Source: JBCCXZ01 sp965228005
Lineage (GTDB): Bacteria; Planctomycetota; Planctomycetia; Pirellulales; Lacipirellulaceae
DNA length: 64,000 nucleotides
Reading direction: 5' to 3'
NCBI GenBank assembly: GCA_965228005.1
Contig: CBDDGV010000002.1
Location: 1 to 64,000, forward strand
Shown: positions 27,877 through 36,317 of the stretch, piece by piece
Layout of the letters: every line of letters begins with the position of its first letter
Position numbering within the stretch: position 1 is the stretch's first letter
The notes under the pieces: model-generated
What the model saw: only the letters and a program-made list of their open reading frames with translations
What the model was told of the DNA's origin: nothing
Databases searched by the model: none
Program-made: the position numbers and the translations under genes

Positions 27877-29637
27877 ATGTACCAGAGAAGCGGTGCGGCG
27901 TTCCACTCTGGGCGCTCGCAGTCGTTTTACGCGGTTGGTCCGGCAGCCGGCGGATGCTCTATTGGGTGCCGCGACCGGATCTCTACACCACGCACCCCAG
28001 CGACCGGAACCGGCCCGTTGAGCACCGCGGACGACACCGTCACCTTCAGCCCCGATCTAGTCGTCGACCGCCGGCAGTGGTCGTGGTACCACCGGCACGC
28101 GCTGCTGTTGGTGGGCGTGGCCCCGGTGCTGGCCAATGTGATCGGCAGCGTGTTCAACATCCTCTACAACACGACCCAGACCAACCCGTTGCTCTCGGAC
28201 GCGCAGCGGGACCGTTTCTACGACTGCTGGACCGTGTTCAACGTGCTGATCTACCCGGCGGCGGTGCTCGCCTGGGTGCTGCCGATCTGGTGGCTCCGGG
28301 GGGCCCACCGCAGCCTGATCGGCGGCATCCGGCCTCACCAGCAGGTGCTGCAGAGGTCGCAGCGGTATGTGGTGAACCTGCCGTGGTGGATCCTGTCGAT
28401 CGCCAGCGCCTGCTGGCTGCTGTGCATCCCCGTGTTCTGGGCGGCGCTGAAGGCGTTGCCCGAGCCCCTGCCCGGCGAGGTTTCGCTGCACCTGACGCTC
28501 TCGTTCGTGATCGCGGGGATGATCGCCATCACGCACAGTTTCTTCGCCACCGAGTTGGTGAGCCAGAAGGCGTTGTACCCGGTGTTCTTCCGGCGCGAGA
28601 ACCCGGCGGACGTGCCGGGGGCGTTGCCGCTGTCGATCACGGCGCGGGGCGTGCTGTGGGCGCTCTCGGGCGGGGTTTGTCCATTGATTTCGCTGCTGTT
28701 GCTGCTGATCGTGCCGCACGACCCGCAGGACCTGCGTTGGTTCGCGATTGCCGTTGTGGTGGTGGCTTCGCTCTTCAACCTCAGCACGGCGTGGATGATG
28801 GGCAAGCTGGTCGCCAACCCCGTCGCGCAGCTCCGCCGGGCGTCGGCGCGGATCGCCGAGGGCGACCTCGGCGTGCGGGTGAACCTGCTGCGGGCCGACG
28901 ACTTCGGGCCGCTGATCGAGCGGTTCAACCTGATGGTCGAGGGCCTCCGCGACCGCGAGCAACTACAAGAGACGTTCGGCCGGCACGTCGGCGAGGAGGC
29001 GGCACAGCAGATCCTCGCCCACGGCGGGGGCCTGAGCGGCGCCGAGCAGCACATCACCGCGATGTTTGTCGACGTGCGGAACTTCACCGAGCACTCCGAG
29101 CGGCACACGCCGGAAGAAGTCGTCTCGGCGCTGAACATCTTCTTCCGCGACGCGGTCGAGACGATCGAGGCCCACGGCGGGATGGTCAACAAGTTCCTCG
29201 GCGACGGGTTCATGGCCCTGTTCGGCATCGGCAGCCAGGCGGAAGGACACGCCCGGAGGGCGGTCGCGGCGGGGCTCGAGCTGCTCTGCTGCCTCGACGA
29301 CGCGGCCGAGGAACTGGAGCGGGCCGGGTGGCCGGGGCTGGCGATCGGCATCGGCGTGAACACCGGCCCGGCGATCGTGGGCAGCATCGGCTCGCCCAAG
29401 CGGCTGGAGTACACCGCCATCGGCGACACCGTGAACGTGGCCGCCCGGGTGGAGGCGCTCACCAAGAACGTCGGCCGCCCGCTGGTGGTGACCGAGTCGA
29501 CCCACGCCGAGCTGCCCGAGGGCGTGCAGGCGGAGGAACTCCCGCCGCAGCCGGTGAAGGGCAAGGGCCTGCCGCTGCGGGTGTTCGCGGTGAAGGGATC
29601 GCTGCCCGAAGCGGCGGCAGGCGCCGCGGGCAGCTAG
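27877..29637 (+). CDS. six-TM HAMP class III adenylate cyclase
   Basis: Membrane adenylate cyclase, probably making cAMP. Six membrane segments (from HALLLVGVAPVLANVIG to WFAIAVVVVASLFNLSTAW) lead into a HAMP linker (LVANPVAQLRRASARIAEGD) and a class III catalytic domain. The metal Asp residues are in MFVDVRNFTEHSE and KFLGDGFMALFG, the Lys for adenine selection is in NKFLGDG, and the transition-state Asn/Arg are in GDTVNVAARVE. The order 6TM-HAMP-cyclase resembles the mycobacterial Rv1318c group. The start is uncertain: the ATG at 27877 has no spaced ribosome-binding site and the first 47 residues look non-coding; a TTG at 28018 is an alternative. Next on the strand is a TolC-like gene. Confidence 0.88.
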   Translation: MYQRSGAAFHSGRSQSFYAVGPAAGGCSIGCRDRISTPRTPATGTGPLSTADDTVTFSPDLVVDRRQWSWYHRHALLLVGVAPVLANVIGSVFNILYNTTQTNPLLSDAQRDRFYDCWTVFNVLIYPAAVLAWVLPIWWLRGAHRSLIGGIRPHQQVLQRSQRYVVNLPWWILSIASACWLLCIPVFWAALKALPEPLPGEVSLHLTLSFVIAGMIAITHSFFATELVSQKALYPVFFRRENPADVPGALPLSITARGVLWALSGGVCPLISLLLLLIVPHDPQDLRWFAIAVVVVASLFNLSTAWMMGKLVANPVAQLRRASARIAEGDLGVRVNLLRADDFGPLIERFNLMVEGLRDREQLQETFGRHVGEEAAQQILAHGGGLSGAEQHITAMFVDVRNFTEHSERHTPEEVVSALNIFFRDAVETIEAHGGMVNKFLGDGFMALFGIGSQAEGHARRAVAAGLELLCCLDDAAEELERAGWPGLAIGIGVNTGPAIVGSIGSPKRLEYTAIGDTVNVAARVEALTKNVGRPLVVTESTHAELPEGVQAEELPPQPVKGKGLPLRVFAVKGSLPEAAAGAAGS

Positions 29638-29806
29638 CACTCAGGCTCGCCATCGGTTGCGTTTGCCGAAGCCCGATCGGGGCCGCGACCGGCACATCTT
29701 CTCCAGGCGGTGCTTGCGGAAAAACGCGGGCGACTCCGCCGACCGACCCGGCCGAGGCCCGATGCGTACCCCAGAGGTTGGGATTGCGCACCCTGAATCG
29801 GTCGTC

Positions 29807-31150
29807 ATGCATCTGCGGCATCTTGCTATCGTCGGGCTTCTCGGGCTGCTGCCGTCTGTGACGGGCTGCAAGTGCCCCTCCACGTGCCGCGTGCCGTGCA
29901 CGCCGTCGGCGCCGTGCGCGTTCGACGCGGTGAAGCAGGAAGAGCTGCCGCCCGACCTTGTGCAGCTGGTCTCCGCCTCGGCCGAGGGCGTGGACCTGGC
30001 CGAGATGCCGGCGCCGGACGACACCTTCCGCCCGCTGGAGGCCGCCGACGCCCAGTGCTACGCGGCGACCAACAGCAACCTGGCGAACATGGTGATGCTC
30101 GAGCGGCACTGGGCCAAGATCATGGTCGAGTGCGACACGCGCATCGTCGGCGAGAACCTCTGCCTGTTCCGCGACGGGTTCGCACTGCGGGCCTCAAACA
30201 TGCGGAACGAGTCGGCCGCCGCCGCGCTCGAGGCCTTCTACCAGCTCGCCGGCCTGGAGGCCCGCGCCCGGGTGCTCGCCGCGGGTCTGGCTGAAGCGGA
30301 GCAGAGCCTGGTGCGGATCAACCGGCTGGAAGAGCGGGGGCTGGACGTGCCCGAGGAGATCCAGCGTTCGGAGATCGCCGCCGAGGTGCAGCGGCTCCGC
30401 GACAAGCTCTCGCAGCTCGACTACCAGCGGCTCTTGCTCAACGGCAAGCTGCAGAAGCTCGTCGGCTGCCCGATCGACGAGACGGCGTTCTTCTGGCCGG
30501 TGGTCGACTGGTCGCCGGACCTGGCGCCGCTGGACGCCGACCTGGAAGTACAAACGGGGCTCGAACAGCGGACCGACCTGCGGGCGCTGCAGCTGGTGCT
30601 CTGCCGGCTGGAGAAGGTGACGCTGCCGGTAGCCCGGGCGCTGCTGGGCTCGGCCGACCCAACGCTGGGCGCCGTCGAGCCGCGCGAGGGGCTGCGGCAC
30701 TGGCTCCGCTGCATGAAGTGCACCGACGCCGAGGTGCCGATCCGCTGCCGGCAGCTTGCCCTGCTGTACGACGAGAAAGAGGCGCTCGCCATCGGTGAGA
30801 TCAAGTCGGCCGTGTACGCGGTGACGATGGAGCAGCAGCGGGTGGCGCTGGCGACCGAAGCGGTGCTCGACCGCCAGGCCCATGTCCGCGAGCTCGAGGG
30901 CCGCCGCGACGTGGACAACGTCGTGGTGTTCGAGCTCACCCGCAGCCGCGGCGACCTGCTGCAGGCGGAGGCCGACCTCATCGCCCGGCTGACCGACCTG
31001 AAAGTCGCCCGCGTGGAGCTGAAGCGCGCCCGCGCCGACCTGGCCCGCGAGTGCGGCTACGCCCCGGTGCTCTGCTGCGAGGGCCCCTGTTGCGGCGAGT
31101 GCATCCGCTGCACCAAGCGGCCGAAGAGCGAAGGCTGCCGGTGCAAGTGA
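29807..31150 (+). CDS. TolC-like helical lipoprotein with Cys-rich ends
   Basis: 447 aa. A lipoprotein signal ends in LPSVTGC, immediately followed by a Cys cluster (CKCPSTCRVPCTPSAPC). The bulk is two long Ala/Leu/Arg-rich helical blocks separated by a loop with LQKLVGCPIDE, as in TolC-family outer-membrane channels (RINRLEERGLDV; ADLIARLTDLKVARVELKRA). A second Cys cluster (about nine Cys in the last 25 residues) closes the protein. Family assignment rests on pattern, not on a strict motif. Start chosen at the ATG at 29807 because of the lipobox. It ends 13 bases before the convergent GH30 gene. Confidence 0.6.
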   Translation: MHLRHLAIVGLLGLLPSVTGCKCPSTCRVPCTPSAPCAFDAVKQEELPPDLVQLVSASAEGVDLAEMPAPDDTFRPLEAADAQCYAATNSNLANMVMLERHWAKIMVECDTRIVGENLCLFRDGFALRASNMRNESAAAALEAFYQLAGLEARARVLAAGLAEAEQSLVRINRLEERGLDVPEEIQRSEIAAEVQRLRDKLSQLDYQRLLLNGKLQKLVGCPIDETAFFWPVVDWSPDLAPLDADLEVQTGLEQRTDLRALQLVLCRLEKVTLPVARALLGSADPTLGAVEPREGLRHWLRCMKCTDAEVPIRCRQLALLYDEKEALAIGEIKSAVYAVTMEQQRVALATEAVLDRQAHVRELEGRRDVDNVVVFELTRSRGDLLQAEADLIARLTDLKVARVELKRARADLARECGYAPVLCCEGPCCGECIRCTKRPKSEGCRCK

Positions 31151-31163
31151 GGCGGGTCCTGCA

Positions 31164-32834
31164 CTACCGCTGAACACGCACCGTCTGGATCGCGTTCGCG
31201 GGTACGACGAGCTCGGTGAATCGGTCCTCGATTTGCAGGCTGGCCGTGATGGGCTGCTTAGTGGTGTTGAGAAGCTGGATGCTCAGCAGGCCGTCTGGGT
31301 TGAGGGTGGCACAGGCATGCAGCGCGTCTTGGTCGAGGCCTTCTAGCTGCTTGCTGGTTTCAACGCCTCGGTCCCCGGGGCGGATCGTGCGGCTGAACTG
31401 GGCCAAGGCATAGTAAACGGGTGTGTAATAGACGCTGCCGTTGTCCCTGTCGATCATCACCGGGGCGCCGCAGAAGTTCCCGACGTGGTTGGGGCCGCCG
31501 CGGGAATCGAGGACGCAATTCCAGTCCACCCAGCCCGTCATCCAGTGGTCGAGGCTCACGATGATGTTCCGGGCGTAACGGTGGACGGGGGTGTAGATCG
31601 GGTGGTCGGCCACGCCCTGGCCCGCCCAGGTAGCGGTGTAGGCCCAGTCGGTTGCGTTCGGGTTCCACCAGAATGAGTCGTTTTCGAACCAGTTGGATTC
31701 CTTGAATGCAACCGGGTCTTGGATGCCGTTGGGGGCTTCTTTGCCGAGGTCGTCAATGCAGCCTTCGGTGTGCAGGATGGGGAACCGCGGGTGCTTGTCA
31801 TGGACCCGTGTGAGCGTTTCCTCGAAGACTTTGAACGTGCTCGCGTACCAGTGGACCGCGATTCCGTAGACGTAAGCCGCCGTCTCGGCGTCGGAGAGGA
31901 TCTCGTCCGCCCACTCATCGAGGCCGTCGCGGTTCTGGTCGTAGATGAGCAAGCGCGTGTCCGCGTGGCGGCTGCTCTTGAGCGCCGGGCCGAGGTGCTG
32001 CTTGATGAACGAGCCTTGGCTCTGGGGGCTGAAGTGCATGCTCTCCCACTGGCCGTTGTTGCCGTGGGGCTCGTTCACCGGGGTGATGCCCCACATCGAC
32101 ACGCCCTCGTCGGCGTAGGCTTCGAGGTACTTGACGAGGTACCTGGCGTAGGTCGCCTGGTGCTCCGGCTTGAGGGAGCCGCCGGTGCCCTGCCAGTTGT
32201 TCTCGTCCGAGCCGGGGATGAACCAGTCTTCGATGTCCTTCATCCACGGCGGCGCGGTCCATGCCGAGGCGATGATGCGGAGGTCAGGCTCCCCCGCCGA
32301 GGCCTTGATCGCGATCGCCTCTTGGATCATCGGGAGCAGGTCGTAACCCCGGTCCCGCACGCCCGGGTGTTTCTGCGGGTCGAAGCCCTGCTGGTCGGGC
32401 TCGATCGAGAACGATCCGTCGAGCGCAGCGTCGCCGGCGACTTCTGCGTACGAGTAGCGGCCTTCTACTGAGAAGTCGCACGACCCGATATGGGTGCGGC
32501 TCAGCGTGAAGTTGGCCCCTTCGGGCCCGAAGAGCTTCTGCATGACCTCACGGCGCTGGGAGGGCTCCAAGTGCGCCAGGACGTAGGCCGACGACTCCGT
32601 GAAAGAGGACCCGATGCCGTCGATGGTTTGCCGGAGCCGATCGGGGTAGACCCGGATGACGTTCCCCTCGGCAACACCGTCGACGAGCGGGACGTTGTCC
32701 TTCAGAGCCAACCGGTCGCCGGCCTCCGAGGTGACGATGATCTCGGTCGTTCGCGCGGCCGGTTCGGCCCAAACCAGCGCGGGTGCGAGCAGGGGCAACG
32801 CAGACGATAACAAGCCGATGGTCGCAATCCGCAC
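31164..32834 (-). CDS. secreted GH30 glycoside hydrolase (glucosylceramidase-like)
   Basis: 556 aa. The GTG at 32834 has a GGAGG box 8 bases upstream and opens a signal peptide (VRIATIGLLSSALPLLAPALVWA). The (beta/alpha)8 domain shows GH30 features: QTIDGIGSSFTESSAYVL, SRTHIGSCDFS, SAWTAPPWMK, the acid/base GITPVNEPHG and the nucleophile PILHTEGCIDD. A beta-sandwich side domain closes the chain. Family members are beta-glucosidases, glucosylceramidases or beta-1,6-glucanases. The Phe/Ala-rich +1 region does not settle which. Convergent with the TolC-like gene. Confidence 0.9.
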   Translation of the reverse strand: MRIATIGLLSSALPLLAPALVWAEPAARTTEIIVTSEAGDRLALKDNVPLVDGVAEGNVIRVYPDRLRQTIDGIGSSFTESSAYVLAHLEPSQRREVMQKLFGPEGANFTLSRTHIGSCDFSVEGRYSYAEVAGDAALDGSFSIEPDQQGFDPQKHPGVRDRGYDLLPMIQEAIAIKASAGEPDLRIIASAWTAPPWMKDIEDWFIPGSDENNWQGTGGSLKPEHQATYARYLVKYLEAYADEGVSMWGITPVNEPHGNNGQWESMHFSPQSQGSFIKQHLGPALKSSRHADTRLLIYDQNRDGLDEWADEILSDAETAAYVYGIAVHWYASTFKVFEETLTRVHDKHPRFPILHTEGCIDDLGKEAPNGIQDPVAFKESNWFENDSFWWNPNATDWAYTATWAGQGVADHPIYTPVHRYARNIIVSLDHWMTGWVDWNCVLDSRGGPNHVGNFCGAPVMIDRDNGSVYYTPVYYALAQFSRTIRPGDRGVETSKQLEGLDQDALHACATLNPDGLLSIQLLNTTKQPITASLQIEDRFTELVVPANAIQTVRVQR

Positions 32835-33185
32835 AGTCTCAACCTCCGTTTGATTCCGGCCTGAAACGTTTCTGACCAGCAGCACGTCGATCGGCAAAGA
32901 CAAGTCGCAGACCTAGCCTACTCCTCGGGCAGGCAACGACAACCCTCGGCCACGGCGTTAACCACGCCGCACACTCCACAACTTCCGCGCGGGGAGGTTC
33001 GGTGAGTAACGCAACCGCTGAGACGACTTCGGCAGCCTGAGTTCAGGAAAGCCCTAGCGGATGAAGCAGAAGAGTCCGCACGAGTGGAGCGGAGACGGGC
33101 CTTACTCGCTTGACGTGTCCACAGTTGTTAGGACATGCGTCGGATCGTCGCTCACTGACCGTTCCGCGCTCTGCTCTTCCTGCAC
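32835..33185. other. intergenic stretch with nothing recognisable
   Basis: About 350 bases between the GH30 start and the stop of the Na/Pi cotransporter gene. It carries the GH30 ribosome-binding site. I see no gene, tRNA, strong hairpin or repeat in it. Confidence 0.4.
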
Positions 33186-34868
33186 TTACTTCTCGCCGGA
33201 CACCGACTCCGCGATGTTTTGAGCGTGGTCCAGCACGCGCGAGTAGGCGTTCAGGGACGCCAGGAACGCGACGTTCACCAGCGGGGGCACGTCGTTGTGC
33301 GACAGGTCTTCCAAGTGCTTGCCGCGCAGCTGCTTGACGCGCGACCGCATACGCAATGCGGCGGGGCCGGTCTCGACCCAGATGTTGCGATTGCCCGCGT
33401 GGAGGGCACTGTTGATGGAGACCAGCATCTCAAGCGCCTCGCCGTTGAGGCCGTCCAGCTCCGCCCTCTGGCCGGGGCTGAAACGGTGGCCGTCGCGTCG
33501 GAGTTTGCGGTCGAACTCGTCCAGGTCCAAGACGTAGTCGCTTACCGATTCGTACTCGTAGGCCATGCGGAGCTGCCGCCTCGCTTCGTCCGCTACGTTG
33601 TGGGGGACATTCCCCGACAGGATGTGCGTGATAAACACCGTGAGCTCGTTCTGGATGGCGTCGAGCACCTTCTCACGGCGTCGCAATCGGCTTCCGAGTT
33701 GCTCGTCCGGCTCGCTCTGGTCACGCAGTTCCACCAACCACTTGAGCATCTTCTCGCAGCCGTCGCCCATCCGCTCGAGCTCCGTCTGCGACTGCTCGAT
33801 GGCCAGCGCCGGGGTATCGAACATCCGCACGTCGAGGTCGGTGAGGTGCGGTTTCTCTTTGAAGTCCTTCGACGGCACGGCGTGTTCCAGCACGCGGACC
33901 AGCATTGGGACGAACGGCAGGAACAAGACCGTGTTGGCGATGTTGAAGAAGGAGTGCGTCGCGGCGATCGCCGGGGTCGTGGAAGGGTACGTCGCCTCGC
34001 CGTTCACGAGTTCAACGGCCCTGACGTCGACGGCCAGCACCCATTGCACGAACTCGATGTACCAAGGGAAGAGGAGCGTGATCCAGAAGACGCCGCAGAG
34101 GTTGAACATGACGTGGAAGTAGGCGGCGCGGCGGGCGTTGGTCGTCGCCCCGAGCGATGCCAGCAAGGCGGTGAGCGTTGTGCCGATGTTCTCGCCGAGC
34201 ACCAGCGCGGCCGCAGACTCGAACGAGATCACCCCCTGGAAGGCCAGCGAGATGGTGATCCCCAGCGTGGCCGACGAAGACTGGACCATCGTGGTGAGCA
34301 CGCAGCCCGCGAGCGCACACTTCAGCACCCCCAGGTAGCTGTCTGCGCGGAACACCTGGAACCACGCCTCGAAGTCGGGGTTCTCCTTGATGATGCCGCA
34401 GGCGTTCTTCATCAGCTCCAAACCGAAGAACACCATGCCGACGCCCATGAACACAAGCGACCAATAACGCCAGCGATCGCTCCGCGAGAACAGGAACACA
34501 AAAGCGGCGAGGCCGAGCAGCGGCAGTCCGTACTTGCCGATCTTGAGCACCAAGATCCAGCCGGTGATGGTAGTGCCGATGTTCGACCCCATGATGACGC
34601 CCACGGCCTGCACCAGGCTCATGACGCCGCTGTTGACGAACCCGACCACCATCACCGTGGTGATCGAGCTCGACTGGACGATGCAGGTGACGACCGCGCC
34701 GACGATGATGGCGAACAGACGGTTGCCGGTAACCGTCCCGATCATCCGCCGCAGGCTGCTGCCGGCGACGGCCTGCATGCCGTCGGACATGTTCTTCATG
34801 CCCAGCAGGAAGATGCCCAGGCCACCGATCAGATCGAAGATCAGGTGGGTCAGAGCAGAAAGCGTCAA
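33186..34868 (-). CDS. Na+/phosphate cotransporter with C-terminal PhoU-like domain
   Basis: 560-aa NptA/PNaS-family symporter. Eight or so membrane segments contain the duplicated signature VQSSS (CIVQSSSITTVMVVG near residue 62, MVQSSSATLGITISL near residue 194) and GSNIGTTIT/GENIGTTLT. The cytoplasmic C-terminal ~200 residues are helical and PhoU-like (ELERMGDGCEKMLKWLVELRD). Likely imports phosphate with sodium. It stands alone between gaps on both sides. Confidence 0.9.
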   Translation of the reverse strand: MTLSALTHLIFDLIGGLGIFLLGMKNMSDGMQAVAGSSLRRMIGTVTGNRLFAIIVGAVVTCIVQSSSITTVMVVGFVNSGVMSLVQAVGVIMGSNIGTTITGWILVLKIGKYGLPLLGLAAFVFLFSRSDRWRYWSLVFMGVGMVFFGLELMKNACGIIKENPDFEAWFQVFRADSYLGVLKCALAGCVLTTMVQSSSATLGITISLAFQGVISFESAAALVLGENIGTTLTALLASLGATTNARRAAYFHVMFNLCGVFWITLLFPWYIEFVQWVLAVDVRAVELVNGEATYPSTTPAIAATHSFFNIANTVLFLPFVPMLVRVLEHAVPSKDFKEKPHLTDLDVRMFDTPALAIEQSQTELERMGDGCEKMLKWLVELRDQSEPDEQLGSRLRRREKVLDAIQNELTVFITHILSGNVPHNVADEARRQLRMAYEYESVSDYVLDLDEFDRKLRRDGHRFSPGQRAELDGLNGEALEMLVSINSALHAGNRNIWVETGPAALRMRSRVKQLRGKHLEDLSHNDVPPLVNVAFLASLNAYSRVLDHAQNIAESVSGEK

Positions 34869-35004
34869 AGCGGCCTTCCTGGCAGGATCGCAGTGTTAAG
34901 ATTTCGTGAAGCCGCTGGTTTGGCCGAGTATAGACGGATGTTTGGCCGGTGCAAGCGACGAGTGCGCGGGGTCCGAGGCGAGGCGGGTAGAAGCAGGCGA
35001 TTGG

Positions 35005-35259
35005 GTGGCCAACCAAACTCAGAAGCACAGCACGTCCCCGGGCCCGCGCGCAAGGGGCGTCTCCCCAGCCGCCCGAGGCGACGACTACTCGGTCATCGTC
35101 GACCAGTTCTGGGTCGTCAAGCAGCTGCTGTGGGACGAGCAGTTGCTGCTGGTGACGCGTGCCGGGAGGCGCCACACCGTGTTGCTCGACGACCCCAACC
35201 TCCGCTCGGCGAGCTGGTGGGAGTGTTGGGCCTTCCGATGGCGGTTCTGTGACGCTTAG
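35005..35259 (+). CDS. small hypothetical protein
   Basis: An 84-codon frame from a GTG at 35005 (the frame stays open from an ATG at 34906). The C-terminal half looks protein-like: DDYSVIVDQFWVVKQLLW, LLLVTRAGRRHTVLLDDPNL, SASWWECWAFRWRF. This recalls short planctomycete hypotheticals ending in a DDPxLRxAxWW...R-RF pattern. The N-terminal half is low in order and the start is uncertain. No function can be assigned. Confidence 0.4.
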   Translation: MANQTQKHSTSPGPRARGVSPAARGDDYSVIVDQFWVVKQLLWDEQLLLVTRAGRRHTVLLDDPNLRSASWWECWAFRWRFCDA

Positions 35260-35320
35260 AAGAGTGCGCAGCAGTAGGGGCCATGGGCGAGCGGTCGCAG
35301 AACGAATGCTGGGGTCTACG

Positions 35321-35432
35321 TGAAGCGGCCCAATTGCTTGGTGCCATGCTCACGCTTGCGTGGGCATGCTGAGAGCCGCTTCAGATCACCACTCTGGCCA
35401 TTCTGCATTGCCACGCAAGCGTGGCAATGGCA
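35321..35432. repeat. nested palindromic repeats (REP-like)
   Basis: An outer 9-bp pair (TGAAGCGGC at 35321-35329, GCCGCTTCA at 35375-35383) encloses an inner CACGCTTGCGTG hairpin. About 20 bases later an 11-bp stem (CATTGCCACGC-AA-GCGTGGCAATG, 35406-35429) carries the same core, inverted. Cores of this CCACGCAAGCGTGG kind recur between genes in several planctomycete genomes. The repeats precede an A/T-rich orphan gene. No further gene lies in 35260-35572. Confidence 0.5.
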
Positions 35433-35572
35433 CCGGGCTCGGCGCTATGGATACAAAGCACCATTGTCAGTTGCTAGTCAGCGCCTAGACTGCACATGAC
35501 TTGAGCCCTAGGTCTCGTGTGTTCGTACCATGCGTTTGTGAGGTTCACTGATTCTCGTGGAGGACAAACTAA

Positions 35573-36301
35573 ATGACATCGCAGCAGCTGGAGGGTTTCA
35601 AGAGCAAGACAGAAGCACTACGGAATATTGTGACTAGCGTCGCTCTTGGCATTGCGGGCATATGGGCCCTCTTCAACTTCTTCTCACTGAGACAGTCAGC
35701 CCTGGCTGAAGCTAGCCTTCGCGAGTCGGAGCAACGTCTGACACAATGGACCGCAGTTGAAGCAAAGATTGAGGCGCGTCAGTTGATTGAAACGTCGACT
35801 GAGAATCTAACCATCCTCGCCGAAGTTGAGCTCACCAACAAAGGCAAGAGACCTGCTCGGCTCGTGTATAAGCCGAAAGACGCGAAACTAAGCGGTTCCA
35901 ACCCTGCGATCCCACAGATCGCCGTAGCAAAGGTGGAGTTTCGCGAGGATGGCTCCCCTCAATTTACTGGGGAGCGGCAGGCATTTGATTCAAGCATCAA
36001 GTCAAGCTTGCTGAACATCCCTGCCAGAAAGCTCTCAATGGGGACAGATGATCTGTCAAATAAGGACCGTGAGGTAGTCACATGGCAGCTACTCCGTGTT
36101 GGCCCAACCTACACTCTACCTTTTGTTGTTAGAGTACCAGACCCGGGACTCTACTTCGTCGACTTCCGTGTTCGAATAGGAGAAGACCCCCAAGAGCAAG
36201 AAGTCTTCAAGAAGGAATTTGGAAGAAACAGACCCTCGGCAACACTCTCAGGGTCCACGTTTGTCTATGTATCTGCAGCGGCATCAGATCGGATAGAATA
36301 G
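35573..36301 (+). CDS. hypothetical membrane-anchored protein, A/T-rich
   Basis: 242 aa with a good GGAGGA ribosome-binding site. One membrane segment near the N-terminus (NIVTSVALGIAGIWALFNFFSL, about residues 18-39) and a following helix lead into a C-terminal beta-rich domain (LTILAEVELTNKGKRPARLVY ... YTLPFVVRVPDPGLYFVDFRVRIG). I do not recognise the family. Base composition is visibly lower in G+C than either neighbour and codon choice differs, with palindromic repeats just upstream. This suggests recent acquisition. Confidence 0.7.
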   Translation: MTSQQLEGFKSKTEALRNIVTSVALGIAGIWALFNFFSLRQSALAEASLRESEQRLTQWTAVEAKIEARQLIETSTENLTILAEVELTNKGKRPARLVYKPKDAKLSGSNPAIPQIAVAKVEFREDGSPQFTGERQAFDSSIKSSLLNIPARKLSMGTDDLSNKDREVVTWQLLRVGPTYTLPFVVRVPDPGLYFVDFRVRIGEDPQEQEVFKKEFGRNRPSATLSGSTFVYVSAAASDRIE

Positions 36302-36317
36302 GCGTGCACCTACCTTA

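Noticed and set aside
33219..35252. A 677-codon plus-strand frame opposite the Na/Pi cotransporter
   Set aside because: Antisense shadow with low-complexity His/Glu/Val-rich translation.
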